A stretch of DNA of 43,835 nt from an uncultured Clostridia bacterium (GTDB lineage: Bacteria; Bacillota; Clostridia; Oscillospirales; Ruminococcaceae): positions 1-43,835 of the forward strand of contig CALXGT010000010.1 in the NCBI GenBank assembly GCA_944387915.1, read 5' to 3'. This document shows, in pieces, positions 1 through 6,807 of this stretch (positions are counted from its first letter, which is position 1; every line of letters begins with the position of its first letter). The notes beneath the pieces were generated by a model. The model had not been told where the DNA came from. It was given only the letters and a program-made list of their open reading frames with translations, and did not search any database. Position numbers and translations under genes: made by a program.

Positions 1-38
1 TCGTAGTCAAACACTCTATCCAGCTGAGCTAGTGGCGC
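1..38 (-). tRNA. tRNA-Arg (ACG), 3' half outside window
   Basis: Read on the minus strand the sequence starts GCGCCACTAGCTCAGCTGGA, a tRNA acceptor strand, U8 and D-arm, followed by an anticodon stem. The anticodon loop reads CUACGA, which places ACG at bases 4-2. Only about half of the gene lies in the window, so the T-arm and CCA cannot be checked. Confidence 0.85.
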
Positions 39-63
39 ATCATCCCGAACGGGAACATTGTCT

Positions 64-92
64 ATTCTACCACATCATCCGGTAATTGTCAA
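64..92 (-). promoter_or_regulatory. Promoter of the tRNA-Arg gene
   Basis: Minus-strand TTGACA (87-92) and TAGAAT (64-69) are separated by exactly 17 bases. They lie about 25 bases upstream of the tRNA 5' end. This is a near-consensus housekeeping promoter, fitting a stable RNA gene. No clear terminator for the upstream PHP operon is seen between 93 and 121. Confidence 0.7.
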
Positions 93-121
93 CCGGTTTT
101 TCAAAAAAAGCGGAAAACATC

Positions 122-811
122 TCATCGCAAAGCGGACAAAATCCCTTCCACCGTCAGGGAATTTACTTCTAACGTAGACGGCAAATGGTTAGCCATGGTT
201 TCCAAATCATGGGCGTCGGAATCAGAAATCACCCGATAACTGTCCGCCGGCGCAAAAGGCGGACGATGCACCTCAACCAAACGGACATGCAATTCCGGCG
301 GAATGAATCCCAAATTGGAAAGAATGGAGTTGGAAGATTTGTCGATGTGGGCGGGAATAGGGATTCCCCCATACCCCAAGACCAGATGAAACACCTTTTC
401 AATGGGAAGATCGGTAGCGTTAATCAGTAGCTTTTCCAAGCTTCCCACCACCTGATCCTTTTCATTTAAAATGAACTGCTCGCCGAAAATATCCGGACGG
501 TTTTGAATATTCGGAAGATGGGCATACACCTCATCCCCCGCCTCTAAAGCAGACTCCAAGTCGGGAAACAGGGACAACACATGGACCTCTTCCGCCGTCG
601 TGATTTCCATGCCGGGTACCAAAAGGATTCCCGCTTCCTTTGTCGCGGCAACACAAGCCGGCAGATTCCTCGTAGTGTTATGATCGCTTACCGCGATAAC
701 CGGCAATTCCAAAACCGCCGCCATCCCGGCGATATTGTTAGGCGTCATTTCCATCTCCCCACAGGGAGAAAGGCAGGAATGAATATGTAAATCGTAGGAG
801 ACGGTTATCAT
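122..811 (-). CDS. PHP-domain metal-dependent phosphoesterase
   Basis: This 229-residue protein belongs to the PHP (polymerase and histidinol phosphatase) family. The metal-binding signatures appear in order: DLHIHS near the N-terminus, SDHN, GMEIT, AHID and SDSDAH near the C-terminus. Family members are metal-dependent phosphoesterases acting on small molecules; the substrate here is unknown. I start at the ATG at 811, preceded by a GAGAGGA ribosome site, rather than 12 codons earlier, because the HxH motif then sits at the usual distance. It is the last gene of a five-gene minus-strand operon with two DRTGG proteins, an RsbW-like ATPase and a sensory hydrogenase. That suggests phosphate-ester signalling linked to H2 metabolism, which is an inference. 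Confidence 0.85.
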   Translation of the reverse strand: MITVSYDLHIHSCLSPCGEMEMTPNNIAGMAAVLELPVIAVSDHNTTRNLPACVAATKEAGILLVPGMEITTAEEVHVLSLFPDLESALEAGDEVYAHLPNIQNRPDIFGEQFILNEKDQVVGSLEKLLINATDLPIEKVFHLVLGYGGIPIPAHIDKSSNSILSNLGFIPPELHVRLVEVHRPPFAPADSYRVISDSDAHDLETMANHLPSTLEVNSLTVEGILSALR

Positions 812-825
812 GTTCCTCTCACTTT

Positions 826-1161
826 CTATCGCTGAAGCTCCTTCCACAAATCGAGCGCTGTCCGGAAACTGTCCTTTTGGGAAAGCAAAAGGGTAACGTC
901 CTGCTCCTTCGCCCGCTGAAGGGTCAATTCATCAGGGCGAATCCCTTCACACAAAACTACGCATGCCACGTCCGCAAGCACACCCACCGCAATGGTATTG
1001 ACATTGGCCATTACGGTAAAAAAGGCGTCGTCCTCTTTCGCCCGCCCCATAACCAGGCTCAACAGGTCGCAGCAGTAGATTCCCCGAATCTCCCGGGTCT
1101 CTCCCTCGCCCACCGACAAAATCTCCAGATCATATTTATTCGCAAACTCCACAGGCGTCAT
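826..1161 (-). CDS. DRTGG-domain-like small protein
   Basis: This 111-residue protein resembles the stand-alone DRTGG-domain proteins found beside clostridial [FeFe] hydrogenases. The DRTGG domain is also found in some phosphotransacetylases and CBS-domain proteins, where it is thought to bind ligand. Its function here is not known. The start at 1161 overlaps the stop of the hydrogenase-like gene by four bases, so the two are translationally coupled. A second paralogue (2875-3231) opens the same operon. The shared pattern is a hydrophobic core plus a conserved C-terminal stretch; family assignment rests on context and overall pattern, not on a literal DRTGG motif. Confidence 0.7.
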   Translation of the reverse strand: MTPVEFANKYDLEILSVGEGETREIRGIYCCDLLSLVMGRAKEDDAFFTVMANVNTIAVGVLADVACVVLCEGIRPDELTLQRAKEQDVTLLLSQKDSFRTALDLWKELQR

Positions 1162-2444
1162 TTTGTTTCCTCCTTGTCCTTTTCCTCTTGTTTGGCGTAC
1201 TTTTTTCGAAGCTGGAAGATACAATCGTCTATCGTCGCCGTTCCCATTACAATATCTTCCGCCAATGCCCGGCATGAAGGCGCTCCGCAGGAACCGCAAT
1301 CCAATCCCTCTAACTGGGAAACGATTTTTTCGATCTCGTTCATTTTTTGCAGCGCCACCATCACATTGTCATCTAACTGTAACGCCGGGACATACTCCAA
1401 AGGAGAATCCCAAAGCATGGAAGGATCTAAAGCATCCAAGTGGTTAAAGCTCACCGGAAGCTGTTTGCGAATCCGCGCAAGCTTAGTCTTCGCCACATAG
1501 GGATTTTCTACATTCAAAACGCCCCCGACGCATCCCCCGTTGCAAGCGTTCAATTCCACAAAATCCACGCCGTTAAATTTTTCGTCCTCTAAATCCTCTA
1601 ACACTCGAATCACATTTTCAATTCCATCGGCCGCCAAATAATTGTCCCGTAGCAACCCGGAGGACTCTCCTCCGCTGCTCCCCCATGACAGACCGATTCG
1701 TCCGATTTCCGAAGAAACCACCGGTTCCTCGGATACCACTTCTTTCATCAGGGGGAAAATCTTGGGATACACGTCTTTTACCGCCACCACTGCGTCGATG
1801 TTGCTCTTTTCAATGGTCAGCGGCATTTTTACCGCCGTCACCTTGGCGGGGCATGGAGAAATAAATACAATCCCAATCTTTTCCGAAGGAAGACCCGTCT
1901 CTTTCATCGCCTTTTCCCTCGCTAATTTCGCCGCTACCTCCACCGGTGCGTGGAGAGGCAAAATCTGGGGGATCAAATTGGGAAACCGGACCCGGATCAG
2001 TCGGACCACCGCGGGGCAAGCAGAACTGATTACCGGCCGCTCCGGGGTACCGTTTTGTTTCATCAAAAGACGGGTAGCGGCGCTAACCAGCTCCGCCGCT
2101 TTCGCTACCTCAAACACATCGTTAAAACCAAACCGAACCAAAGCGTTCAGTACAATATCCACATCTTCCAAATTATTGAATTGCGCCATAAACGAAGGCG
2201 CGGGAAGCGCTACCGTATATTCGTACCGGCTCAGCACATCCAACCCGTCGCAGGTGGCCTGCTTGGCATGGTGAGGACAAACTCGAATACATTCGCCACA
2301 ATCGATACAGCGGCTCGCGTTGATTCGCGCTTTCCTATCCCGAACGCGAATTGCCTCGGTGGGACACCGTTTAATACAATTGGTGCAGCCCATGCACTTC
2401 TCTTCATCCAATGTCACCGCATGAAAAAAATTTTGCACTCTCAT
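1158..2444 (-). CDS. Sensory-type [FeFe]-hydrogenase-like protein (HydS-like)
   Basis: The 428-residue protein has, in order, two 4Fe-4S ferredoxin motifs (C17/20/23/27 and C46/49/52/56), a hydrogenase large-subunit core, and a C-terminal four-Cys FeS module (C383, C386, C391, C408). The H-cluster loops are divergent: SSACP (140-144), SPCPAK (C198) and NACNGGC (C301, C305). Cysteines that could hold an H-cluster remain, but the residue before the first loop Cys is Ala, where catalytic enzymes have the proton-relay Cys. This matches putative sensory hydrogenases, not H2 producers. It is co-transcribed with an RsbW-like ATPase, two DRTGG proteins and a PHP phosphoesterase, and divergent from the catalytic hydrogenase operon. 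An H2- or redox-sensing role is inferred. Confidence 0.85.
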   Translation of the reverse strand: MRVQNFFHAVTLDEEKCMGCTNCIKRCPTEAIRVRDRKARINASRCIDCGECIRVCPHHAKQATCDGLDVLSRYEYTVALPAPSFMAQFNNLEDVDIVLNALVRFGFNDVFEVAKAAELVSAATRLLMKQNGTPERPVISSACPAVVRLIRVRFPNLIPQILPLHAPVEVAAKLAREKAMKETGLPSEKIGIVFISPCPAKVTAVKMPLTIEKSNIDAVVAVKDVYPKIFPLMKEVVSEEPVVSSEIGRIGLSWGSSGGESSGLLRDNYLAADGIENVIRVLEDLEDEKFNGVDFVELNACNGGCVGGVLNVENPYVAKTKLARIRKQLPVSFNHLDALDPSMLWDSPLEYVPALQLDDNVMVALQKMNEIEKIVSQLEGLDCGSCGAPSCRALAEDIVMGTATIDDCIFQLRKKYAKQEEKDKEETK

Positions 2445-2458
2445 CCTCTCCCTTCGGC

Positions 2459-2878
2459 TTAAAGATAAACCTCCATATATACGGTAGTGCCGACGCCTAC
2501 TGTACTATCGATCTCCATATGATCGGAATATTTTTTCATATTGGGAAGCCCCATACCCGCGCCGAAGCCCAGGTTTCGAACTTCATCGGGAGCGGTAGAA
2601 TACCCTTCCTGCATCGCCTTTTCAATATCCGCGATTCCTTTTCCGGTATCCTTGAGCGTCATGGTAATTTTGTCCGGATCCACGCTAACGTCAATCCGTC
2701 CGCCGTTGGCATGGATCACCATATTGATCTCTCCCTCGTAAAGGGCGATCGCCACTTTCCGAATGGCCTCCGGCGAAATCCCCAGACTGCGCAGACGTTT
2801 TTTCACAGCCGAGGATGCCTCCCCGGCCCTGGTGAAATCGTCTCCGTCCACCTCGTAAGTCAAATTCAACATACTCAT
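2459..2878 (-). CDS. RsbW/anti-sigma-type HATPase
   Basis: This 139-residue protein is a GHKL-fold ATPase domain like the RsbW/SpoIIAB serine kinases. An N-box-like segment contains EGEINMVIHA, a G1 box reads DTGKGI, and a glycine-rich lid reads GFGAGMGLPNM. There is no receiver or sensor domain. The ATG at 2878 overlaps the TGA of the upstream DRTGG gene (ATGA), so the start is set by coupling. Members of this family phosphorylate anti-anti-sigma proteins or bind sigma factors. Here it lies in an operon with a sensory-type hydrogenase, so it may pass on the sensor state, which is inferred. A second ATPase of the same superfamily is in the divergent hyd operon. Confidence 0.85.
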   Translation of the reverse strand: MSMLNLTYEVDGDDFTRAGEASSAVKKRLRSLGISPEAIRKVAIALYEGEINMVIHANGGRIDVSVDPDKITMTLKDTGKGIADIEKAMQEGYSTAPDEVRNLGFGAGMGLPNMKKYSDHMEIDSTVGVGTTVYMEVYL

Positions 2879-3231
2879 GCGTCTTTATGCTCCCCCTTCA
2901 ATCCGTTTTGCCACAAAAGACCGCAAGCAGTATACATCCTATGAGAGGTCGAAAGCAGCACCATATCCTTTCGCTTCGCGACAGCAATCATATCCTCATC
3001 CGGTGCCTTTCCCCGAACAAAAACAACGCAGACCATATCCATCATGTCAGCAGTACGAATCACCTGAACGTTGACTAACCCCGTCAGCAAAACCGCCTGA
3101 TTTTTGACGAAAGCCAAAACATCGCTCATCATATCCGATCCGCAGGCGTCGGAAACTTCCACTTCAAACAAAGATTCGTCACCGCAAATGACCTTGGCAT
3201 CTAAAATTCGAATTACGTCGCGAACAGTCAT
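2875..3231 (-). CDS. DRTGG-domain-like small protein, first gene of operon
   Basis: The 118-residue protein resembles small DRTGG-domain proteins and is a paralogue of 826-1161: both show the order of an N-terminal motif around DLEIL/DAKVI, a Val/Ala-rich core and a C-terminal Lys/Asp-rich helix. Ligand and mechanism are unknown. It is the first gene of the minus-strand operon, with a strong promoter at 3310-3338 and a short leader. The stop overlaps the start of the ATPase gene. Confidence 0.7.
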   Translation of the reverse strand: MTVRDVIRILDAKVICGDESLFEVEVSDACGSDMMSDVLAFVKNQAVLLTGLVNVQVIRTADMMDMVCVVFVRGKAPDEDMIAVAKRKDMVLLSTSHRMYTACGLLWQNGLKGEHKDA

Positions 3232-3309
3232 ACTCTTACTCCTTTACCTTTTTTCTCCAATTTTCAGTCGAATAAAAGAAAATCGCAGATTTTACAATAA
3301 TCATTTCTA

Positions 3310-3338
3310 ATTTTATCGCATTTCGTGTACTTTTTCAA
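3310..3338 (-). promoter_or_regulatory. Promoter of the sensory hydrogenase operon
   Basis: Minus-strand TTGAAA (3333-3338), a 17-base spacer and TAAAAT (3310-3315) lie about 80 bases upstream of the first ATG. They are divergent from the hyd promoter at 3413-3441, so the two units share one 336-base control region. Confidence 0.7.
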
Positions 3339-3360
3339 TAGCCTTAGGCAAGCAAACTTT

Positions 3361-3374
3361 GTTTTGTATAAAAC
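3361..3374. promoter_or_regulatory. Palindrome between divergent hyd promoters, possible operator
   Basis: GTTTT-GTAT-AAAAC is a perfect 5-bp inverted repeat with a 4-base centre, extended weakly by flanking TTT and TCA. It lies between the two divergent -35 boxes. The layout TTG-rich half site, four-base spacer, CAA-like half site recalls Rex redox-repressor sites, but the match to TTGTTAAN4TTAACAA is only partial. Confidence 0.3.
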
Positions 3375-3412
3375 TCATAAAATTTTATCTCAGTAATGTT
3401 GGATAAAACGAA

Positions 3413-3441
3413 TAGAAATTTTTCGTAAGAAATGCTATAAT
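3413..3441 (+). promoter_or_regulatory. Promoter of the hydCBA operon
   Basis: A perfect TATAAT (3436-3441) with an extended TGn element (3433-3435) is preceded after 17 bases by TAGAAA (3413-3418). The predicted transcript has a 5' leader of roughly 120 bases before hydC. A GGAGG ribosome site stands just before the ATG at 3568. Confidence 0.65.
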
Positions 3442-3567
3442 TCTAGGCGGTGTATTCTGTCCGTTTTTCGGCTTTTGCCGTAGACGGATCGATATGGAAA
3501 TCGTTTTTGTCTGTTTTTAACGGTTTCATGAAAGGGTACATGGATTTTTTGCAAGGAGGGTATTTTT

Positions 3568-4062
3568 ATGTCTACCAAAAACACCGGCGTGTCGTTTCAG
3601 GGCACACCGGAGCAGGAGAAGCAGCTTCTCGACGTGATCGCCGCCAATAAAAATATGCCCGGTGCGTTGATGCCGATTCTCCAAAAGGCCCAAGACATTT
3701 ACGGCTTCCTTCCTATTGAGGTCCAGAAGATCATCGCCAATGAGCTGGATCTGCCTTTGGAAGAAGTGTATGGTGTCGTTACGTTTTACACGCAATTTTC
3801 CCTTTATCCCAAAGGACAGTACAAGGTTTCGGTATGTCTGGGAACTGCCTGCTATGTAAAAGGCTCCGGAGACGTATTCGACCGTCTCCAAAAAGAGCTG
3901 GGGATTGAGGGTGGCCAGTGCACGGCTGACGGCCGGTTTTCTTTGGAAGCCTGTCGCTGCATCGGCGCTTGCGGACTGGCTCCGGTTATGACTGTAAACG
4001 ACGATGTTTACGGCAAGATCGTTCCCGACGATGTTCCCGGTATTTTAGCGAAGTACCGGTAA
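3568..4062 (+). CDS. hydC: NuoE-like [2Fe-2S] subunit of NAD-dependent hydrogenase (HydC)
   Basis: This 164-residue protein is a NuoE-family thioredoxin-like [2Fe-2S] protein. An N-terminal helical part precedes the cluster cysteines C90, C95, C131 and C135 in the patterns CLGTAC and CIGAC. In bifurcating [FeFe] hydrogenases this is the small subunit that works with the flavoprotein HydB and the catalytic HydA in the cytoplasm. Its length is typical. It is the first gene of a plus-strand operon; a GGAGG site about 8 bases upstream supports the ATG. The downstream order ATPase, ferredoxin, hydB, hydA is the standard clostridial arrangement. Confidence 0.95.
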   Translation: MSTKNTGVSFQGTPEQEKQLLDVIAANKNMPGALMPILQKAQDIYGFLPIEVQKIIANELDLPLEEVYGVVTFYTQFSLYPKGQYKVSVCLGTACYVKGSGDVFDRLQKELGIEGGQCTADGRFSLEACRCIGACGLAPVMTVNDDVYGKIVPDDVPGILAKYR

Positions 4063-4066
4063 TCGG

Positions 4067-4615
4067 ATGCAGGAGCTGTCCTTAAACGTCCTGGATATAG
4101 CGGAAAACTCTGTCCGGGCCGACGCCACATTGATCACAATTACCATCGAAGAGGACACATTTGCGCATACCTTGCGAATTTCCATTGAAGATGACGGCTG
4201 TGGTATGACAAAAGAACAAATCGAAAAGGTAATGGATCCTTTTTATACCACCCGAACCACAAGGAAGGTGGGACTCGGCGTTCCTTTTTTCAAAATGTCG
4301 GCGGAGGCCACCGGCGGAAATTTTTCCATCACCTCTAAAGTCGGCGAAGGGACCCGAACTGAAGCTTTTTACCATACCGACCACATTGATATGCTTCCTT
4401 TGGGAGATATGCCGGCGACGATTTTATCGCTGATTTCGGTAAACCCCCATCTGGATTTCTGTTATACTTATACCCGAGACAAAAACACCTTCACTTTAGA
4501 TACCAGAGCGCTCAAAGAAGTACTGGAGGACGTCCCGTTAAATACGCCGGAAGTTCTTCTTTACATTAAGGAGCAGTTAGCGGAAGGTGAAGAAAGTCTC
4601 AACGACCAACCTTAA
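4067..4615 (+). CDS. HATPase (histidine-kinase-like ATP-binding) protein of hyd operon
   Basis: The 182-residue protein carries a GHKL ATPase domain: N-box DIAENSVRA near residue 10, G1 box EDDGCGM near residue 45, a DPFYTTR segment and a G2 box GLGVPFF. No histidine phosphorylation site or sensor domain is seen, and the C-terminal third is unassigned. It starts 4 bases after hydC with no clear ribosome site, so it is probably translated by coupling. Such stand-alone ATPases are regularly found between NuoE and the ferredoxin gene in clostridial hydrogenase operons; their role is not established. It could be the partner of the RsbW-like ATPase in the divergent operon. Confidence 0.85.
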   Translation: MQELSLNVLDIAENSVRADATLITITIEEDTFAHTLRISIEDDGCGMTKEQIEKVMDPFYTTRTTRKVGLGVPFFKMSAEATGGNFSITSKVGEGTRTEAFYHTDHIDMLPLGDMPATILSLISVNPHLDFCYTYTRDKNTFTLDTRALKEVLEDVPLNTPEVLLYIKEQLAEGEESLNDQP

Positions 4616-4630
4616 AGGAGTGACTCATCC

Positions 4631-4996
4631 ATGAAAAGCTTAGAAGAATTAAAAGCGATTCGCGACCGAGTAAGAAGCTCTGTGACGATGCGGGAAGGCA
4701 ACGAAGGCAACATCCGTGTCGTTGTCGGCATGGCTACCTGCGGAATTGCCGCCGGCGCCCGTCCGGTGCTGGCTGCTTTTACCGAAGAGGTCGCCAAGCG
4801 GAATCTGACCAATGTCACCGTGACCCAGACCGGCTGCATCGGCATTTGTCAGTATGAGCCCGTCGTCGAAGTGTTCGAAAGCGACGGCACCAAAACCACC
4901 TACATCAAAATGACCCCGGAAAAGGTCCCGAAAGTTGTCACCGATCATCTGGTCAACGGCAACGTCGTCACCGAATACACCATCGGTAATTTATAA
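4631..4996 (+). CDS. Thioredoxin-like (2Fe-2S) ferredoxin
   Basis: This 121-residue protein is a thioredoxin-fold [2Fe-2S] ferredoxin. A helical N-terminus is followed by GMATCGIAAGARPVL and the second ligand loop QTGCIGICQYEP. Similar proteins occur in NAD-dependent [FeFe] hydrogenase operons and are thought to pass electrons with the NuoE/NuoF subunits. The first loop has one Cys before GIAAG, so the cluster ligand set is not the full C-x4-C pattern seen at the N-terminus of HydB. An AAAGGAG ribosome site precedes the ATG. Operon spacing is 15 bases on each side. Confidence 0.85.
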   Translation: MKSLEELKAIRDRVRSSVTMREGNEGNIRVVVGMATCGIAAGARPVLAAFTEEVAKRNLTNVTVTQTGCIGICQYEPVVEVFESDGTKTTYIKMTPEKVPKVVTDHLVNGNVVTEYTIGNL

Positions 4997-5011
4997 TAAG
5001 GAGGACATTTC

Positions 5012-6793
5012 ATGTATCGTGCACACGTACTGGTCTGCGGCGGTACCGGATGTACCTCTTCCGGTAGTCAGCAGATTATTGAAAAACTGGAAAGCGAGCT
5101 GAAGGACAAAGGACTGGATTCCGAAGTCAAAGTCGTCAAAACCGGCTGCTTCGGTCTTTGCGCTTTGGGTCCCATCATGATCGTTTATCCGGAAGGATGC
5201 TTTTACTCTGAAGTAAAAGTGGAAGATATCCCCGAGATCGTCGAGGAACACCTGTTAAAAGGACGAATTGTCAAACGTCTTCTTTACACCGAGACGGTAG
5301 CGGACGACCAGGTCAAATCCTTAAACGACACCAACTTCTATGCCAAACAGCAGCGGATCGCCCTGCGTAACTGCGGCGTCATCAACCCCGAAGTCATCGA
5401 CGAGTACATTGCTGTTGACGGCTACATGGCACTTGGAAAAGTACTTACCGAAATGACGCCGAAAGAAGTCATCGACGTCATCAAGGATTCCGGCCTTCGC
5501 GGAAGAGGCGGCGGCGGATTCCCCACCGGCTTAAAATGGAGCTTCGTTGTCGACGGCGATCAGAAATACGTTGCCTGTAACGCCGACGAAGGCGACCCCG
5601 GCGCGTTTATGGACCGTTCCGTTTTGGAAGGCGACCCCCATGTTGTGCTGGAGGCTATGGCTATCGCCGCTTACGCCATCGGCGCGAACCAGGGTTACAT
5701 TTATGTCCGTGCCGAATACCCCATCGCGGTAAAACGGCTTCAGATCGCGATTGGTCAGGCCAGAGAATACGGCCTTTTGGGCAACAACATCTTCGGCACC
5801 GATTTTTTTTTTTTTTTTTAACTTCGAATCGGCGCCGGCGCGTTTGTCTGCGGCGAGGAAACCGCTTTGATGACCTCTATTGAGGGCCACCGCGGCGAGC
5901 CCAGACCCCGTCCTCCCTTCCCTGCGGTCAAAGGCCTTTTTGGCAAGCCCACCGTATTGAACAACGTAGAAACCTACGCCAACATCCCCCGAATCATTTT
6001 AAACGGCGCAGATTGGTTTAAATCCATCGGCACCGAGAAATCCAAGGGCACCAAGGTCTTCGCTTTGGGCGGAAAGATCAAGAATACCGGTCTGGTAGAG
6101 GTTCCCATGGGAACCACCTTAAGAGAGATCGTTGAAGAGATCGGCGGCGGTATTCCGAACGGCAAGAAATTTAAGGCGGCGCAGACCGGCGGTCCTTCCG
6201 GCGGTTGTATCCCCGCGGAGCATCTGGATGTTCCCATCGATTATGATAACCTCATCGCCATCGGCTCTATGATGGGTTCCGGCGGATTGATCGTTATGGA
6301 CGAAGATACCTGTATGGTGGATATCGCCAAGTTCTTCTTAGAGTTTACCGTAGACGAATCCTGCGGAAAATGTACCCCCTGCCGTGTCGGCACCAAACGC
6401 CTTTACGAAATGTTAGATAAGATCACCAGAGGTCAGGGGACCTTGGAGGATCTGGACAAGATGGAGCAGCTTTGCTACTATATCAAAGAAAACTCCCTGT
6501 GCGGTCTGGGTCAATCCGCTCCCAACCCCGTCTTATCTACCTTGAGATACTTCCGCGATGAATACATTGCTCATGTGGTAGACAAAACCTGCCCTGCGGG
6601 CGTCTGCAAACACCTGATGAAATTCACTATCGTCGCCGACAAGTGCAAAGGCTGCACCCTCTGCGCCAGAAACTGCCCGGTAGGCGCTATTGACGGTAAG
6701 GTGAAAGAGCCCCATGTCATCAACCAGGATAAATGTATCAAATGCGGCGCCTGCATCGAAAAATGTAAATTCGGCGCCATCATCAAAGCGTAA
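5012..6793 (+). pseudogene. hydB: NuoF-like flavoprotein subunit HydB, interrupted by in-frame stop in a poly-T run
   Basis: Read through one stop codon, this is a 593-residue HydB: N-terminal thioredoxin-like [2Fe-2S] domain (C9, C14, C46, C50), FMN/NADH-binding NuoF core with GRGGGGFPTG (164-173), the 4Fe-4S motif [12 protein letters not shown], and two C-terminal ferredoxin motifs. It would oxidise or reduce NAD(H) and share electrons with ferredoxin and HydA. At 5803-5819 there are 17 T in a row and the codon at 5819-5821 is TAA. Both halves are in the same frame (269 residues before the stop; the second half resumes at once with [14 protein letters not shown]). The spacing equals that of intact homologues, so bases look overwritten, not inserted. 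Either a sequence artefact or a real nonsense lesion; an artefact is more likely. Confidence 0.85.
5803..5819. repeat. 17-base poly-T run inside hydB
   Basis: Seventeen consecutive T follow GA at 5801-5802 and run into AACTTCG. The codons read Asp, five Phe, stop. Nothing else in the window resembles it. Confidence 0.95.
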
Positions 6794-6807
6794 AGGAGTT
6801 TACCAGC

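Noticed and set aside
5803-5821. Phase-variable homopolymer switching hydB on and off, or programmed frameshift
   Set aside because: Both halves are in the same frame, and adding or removing T cannot avoid the stop while keeping the downstream frame.
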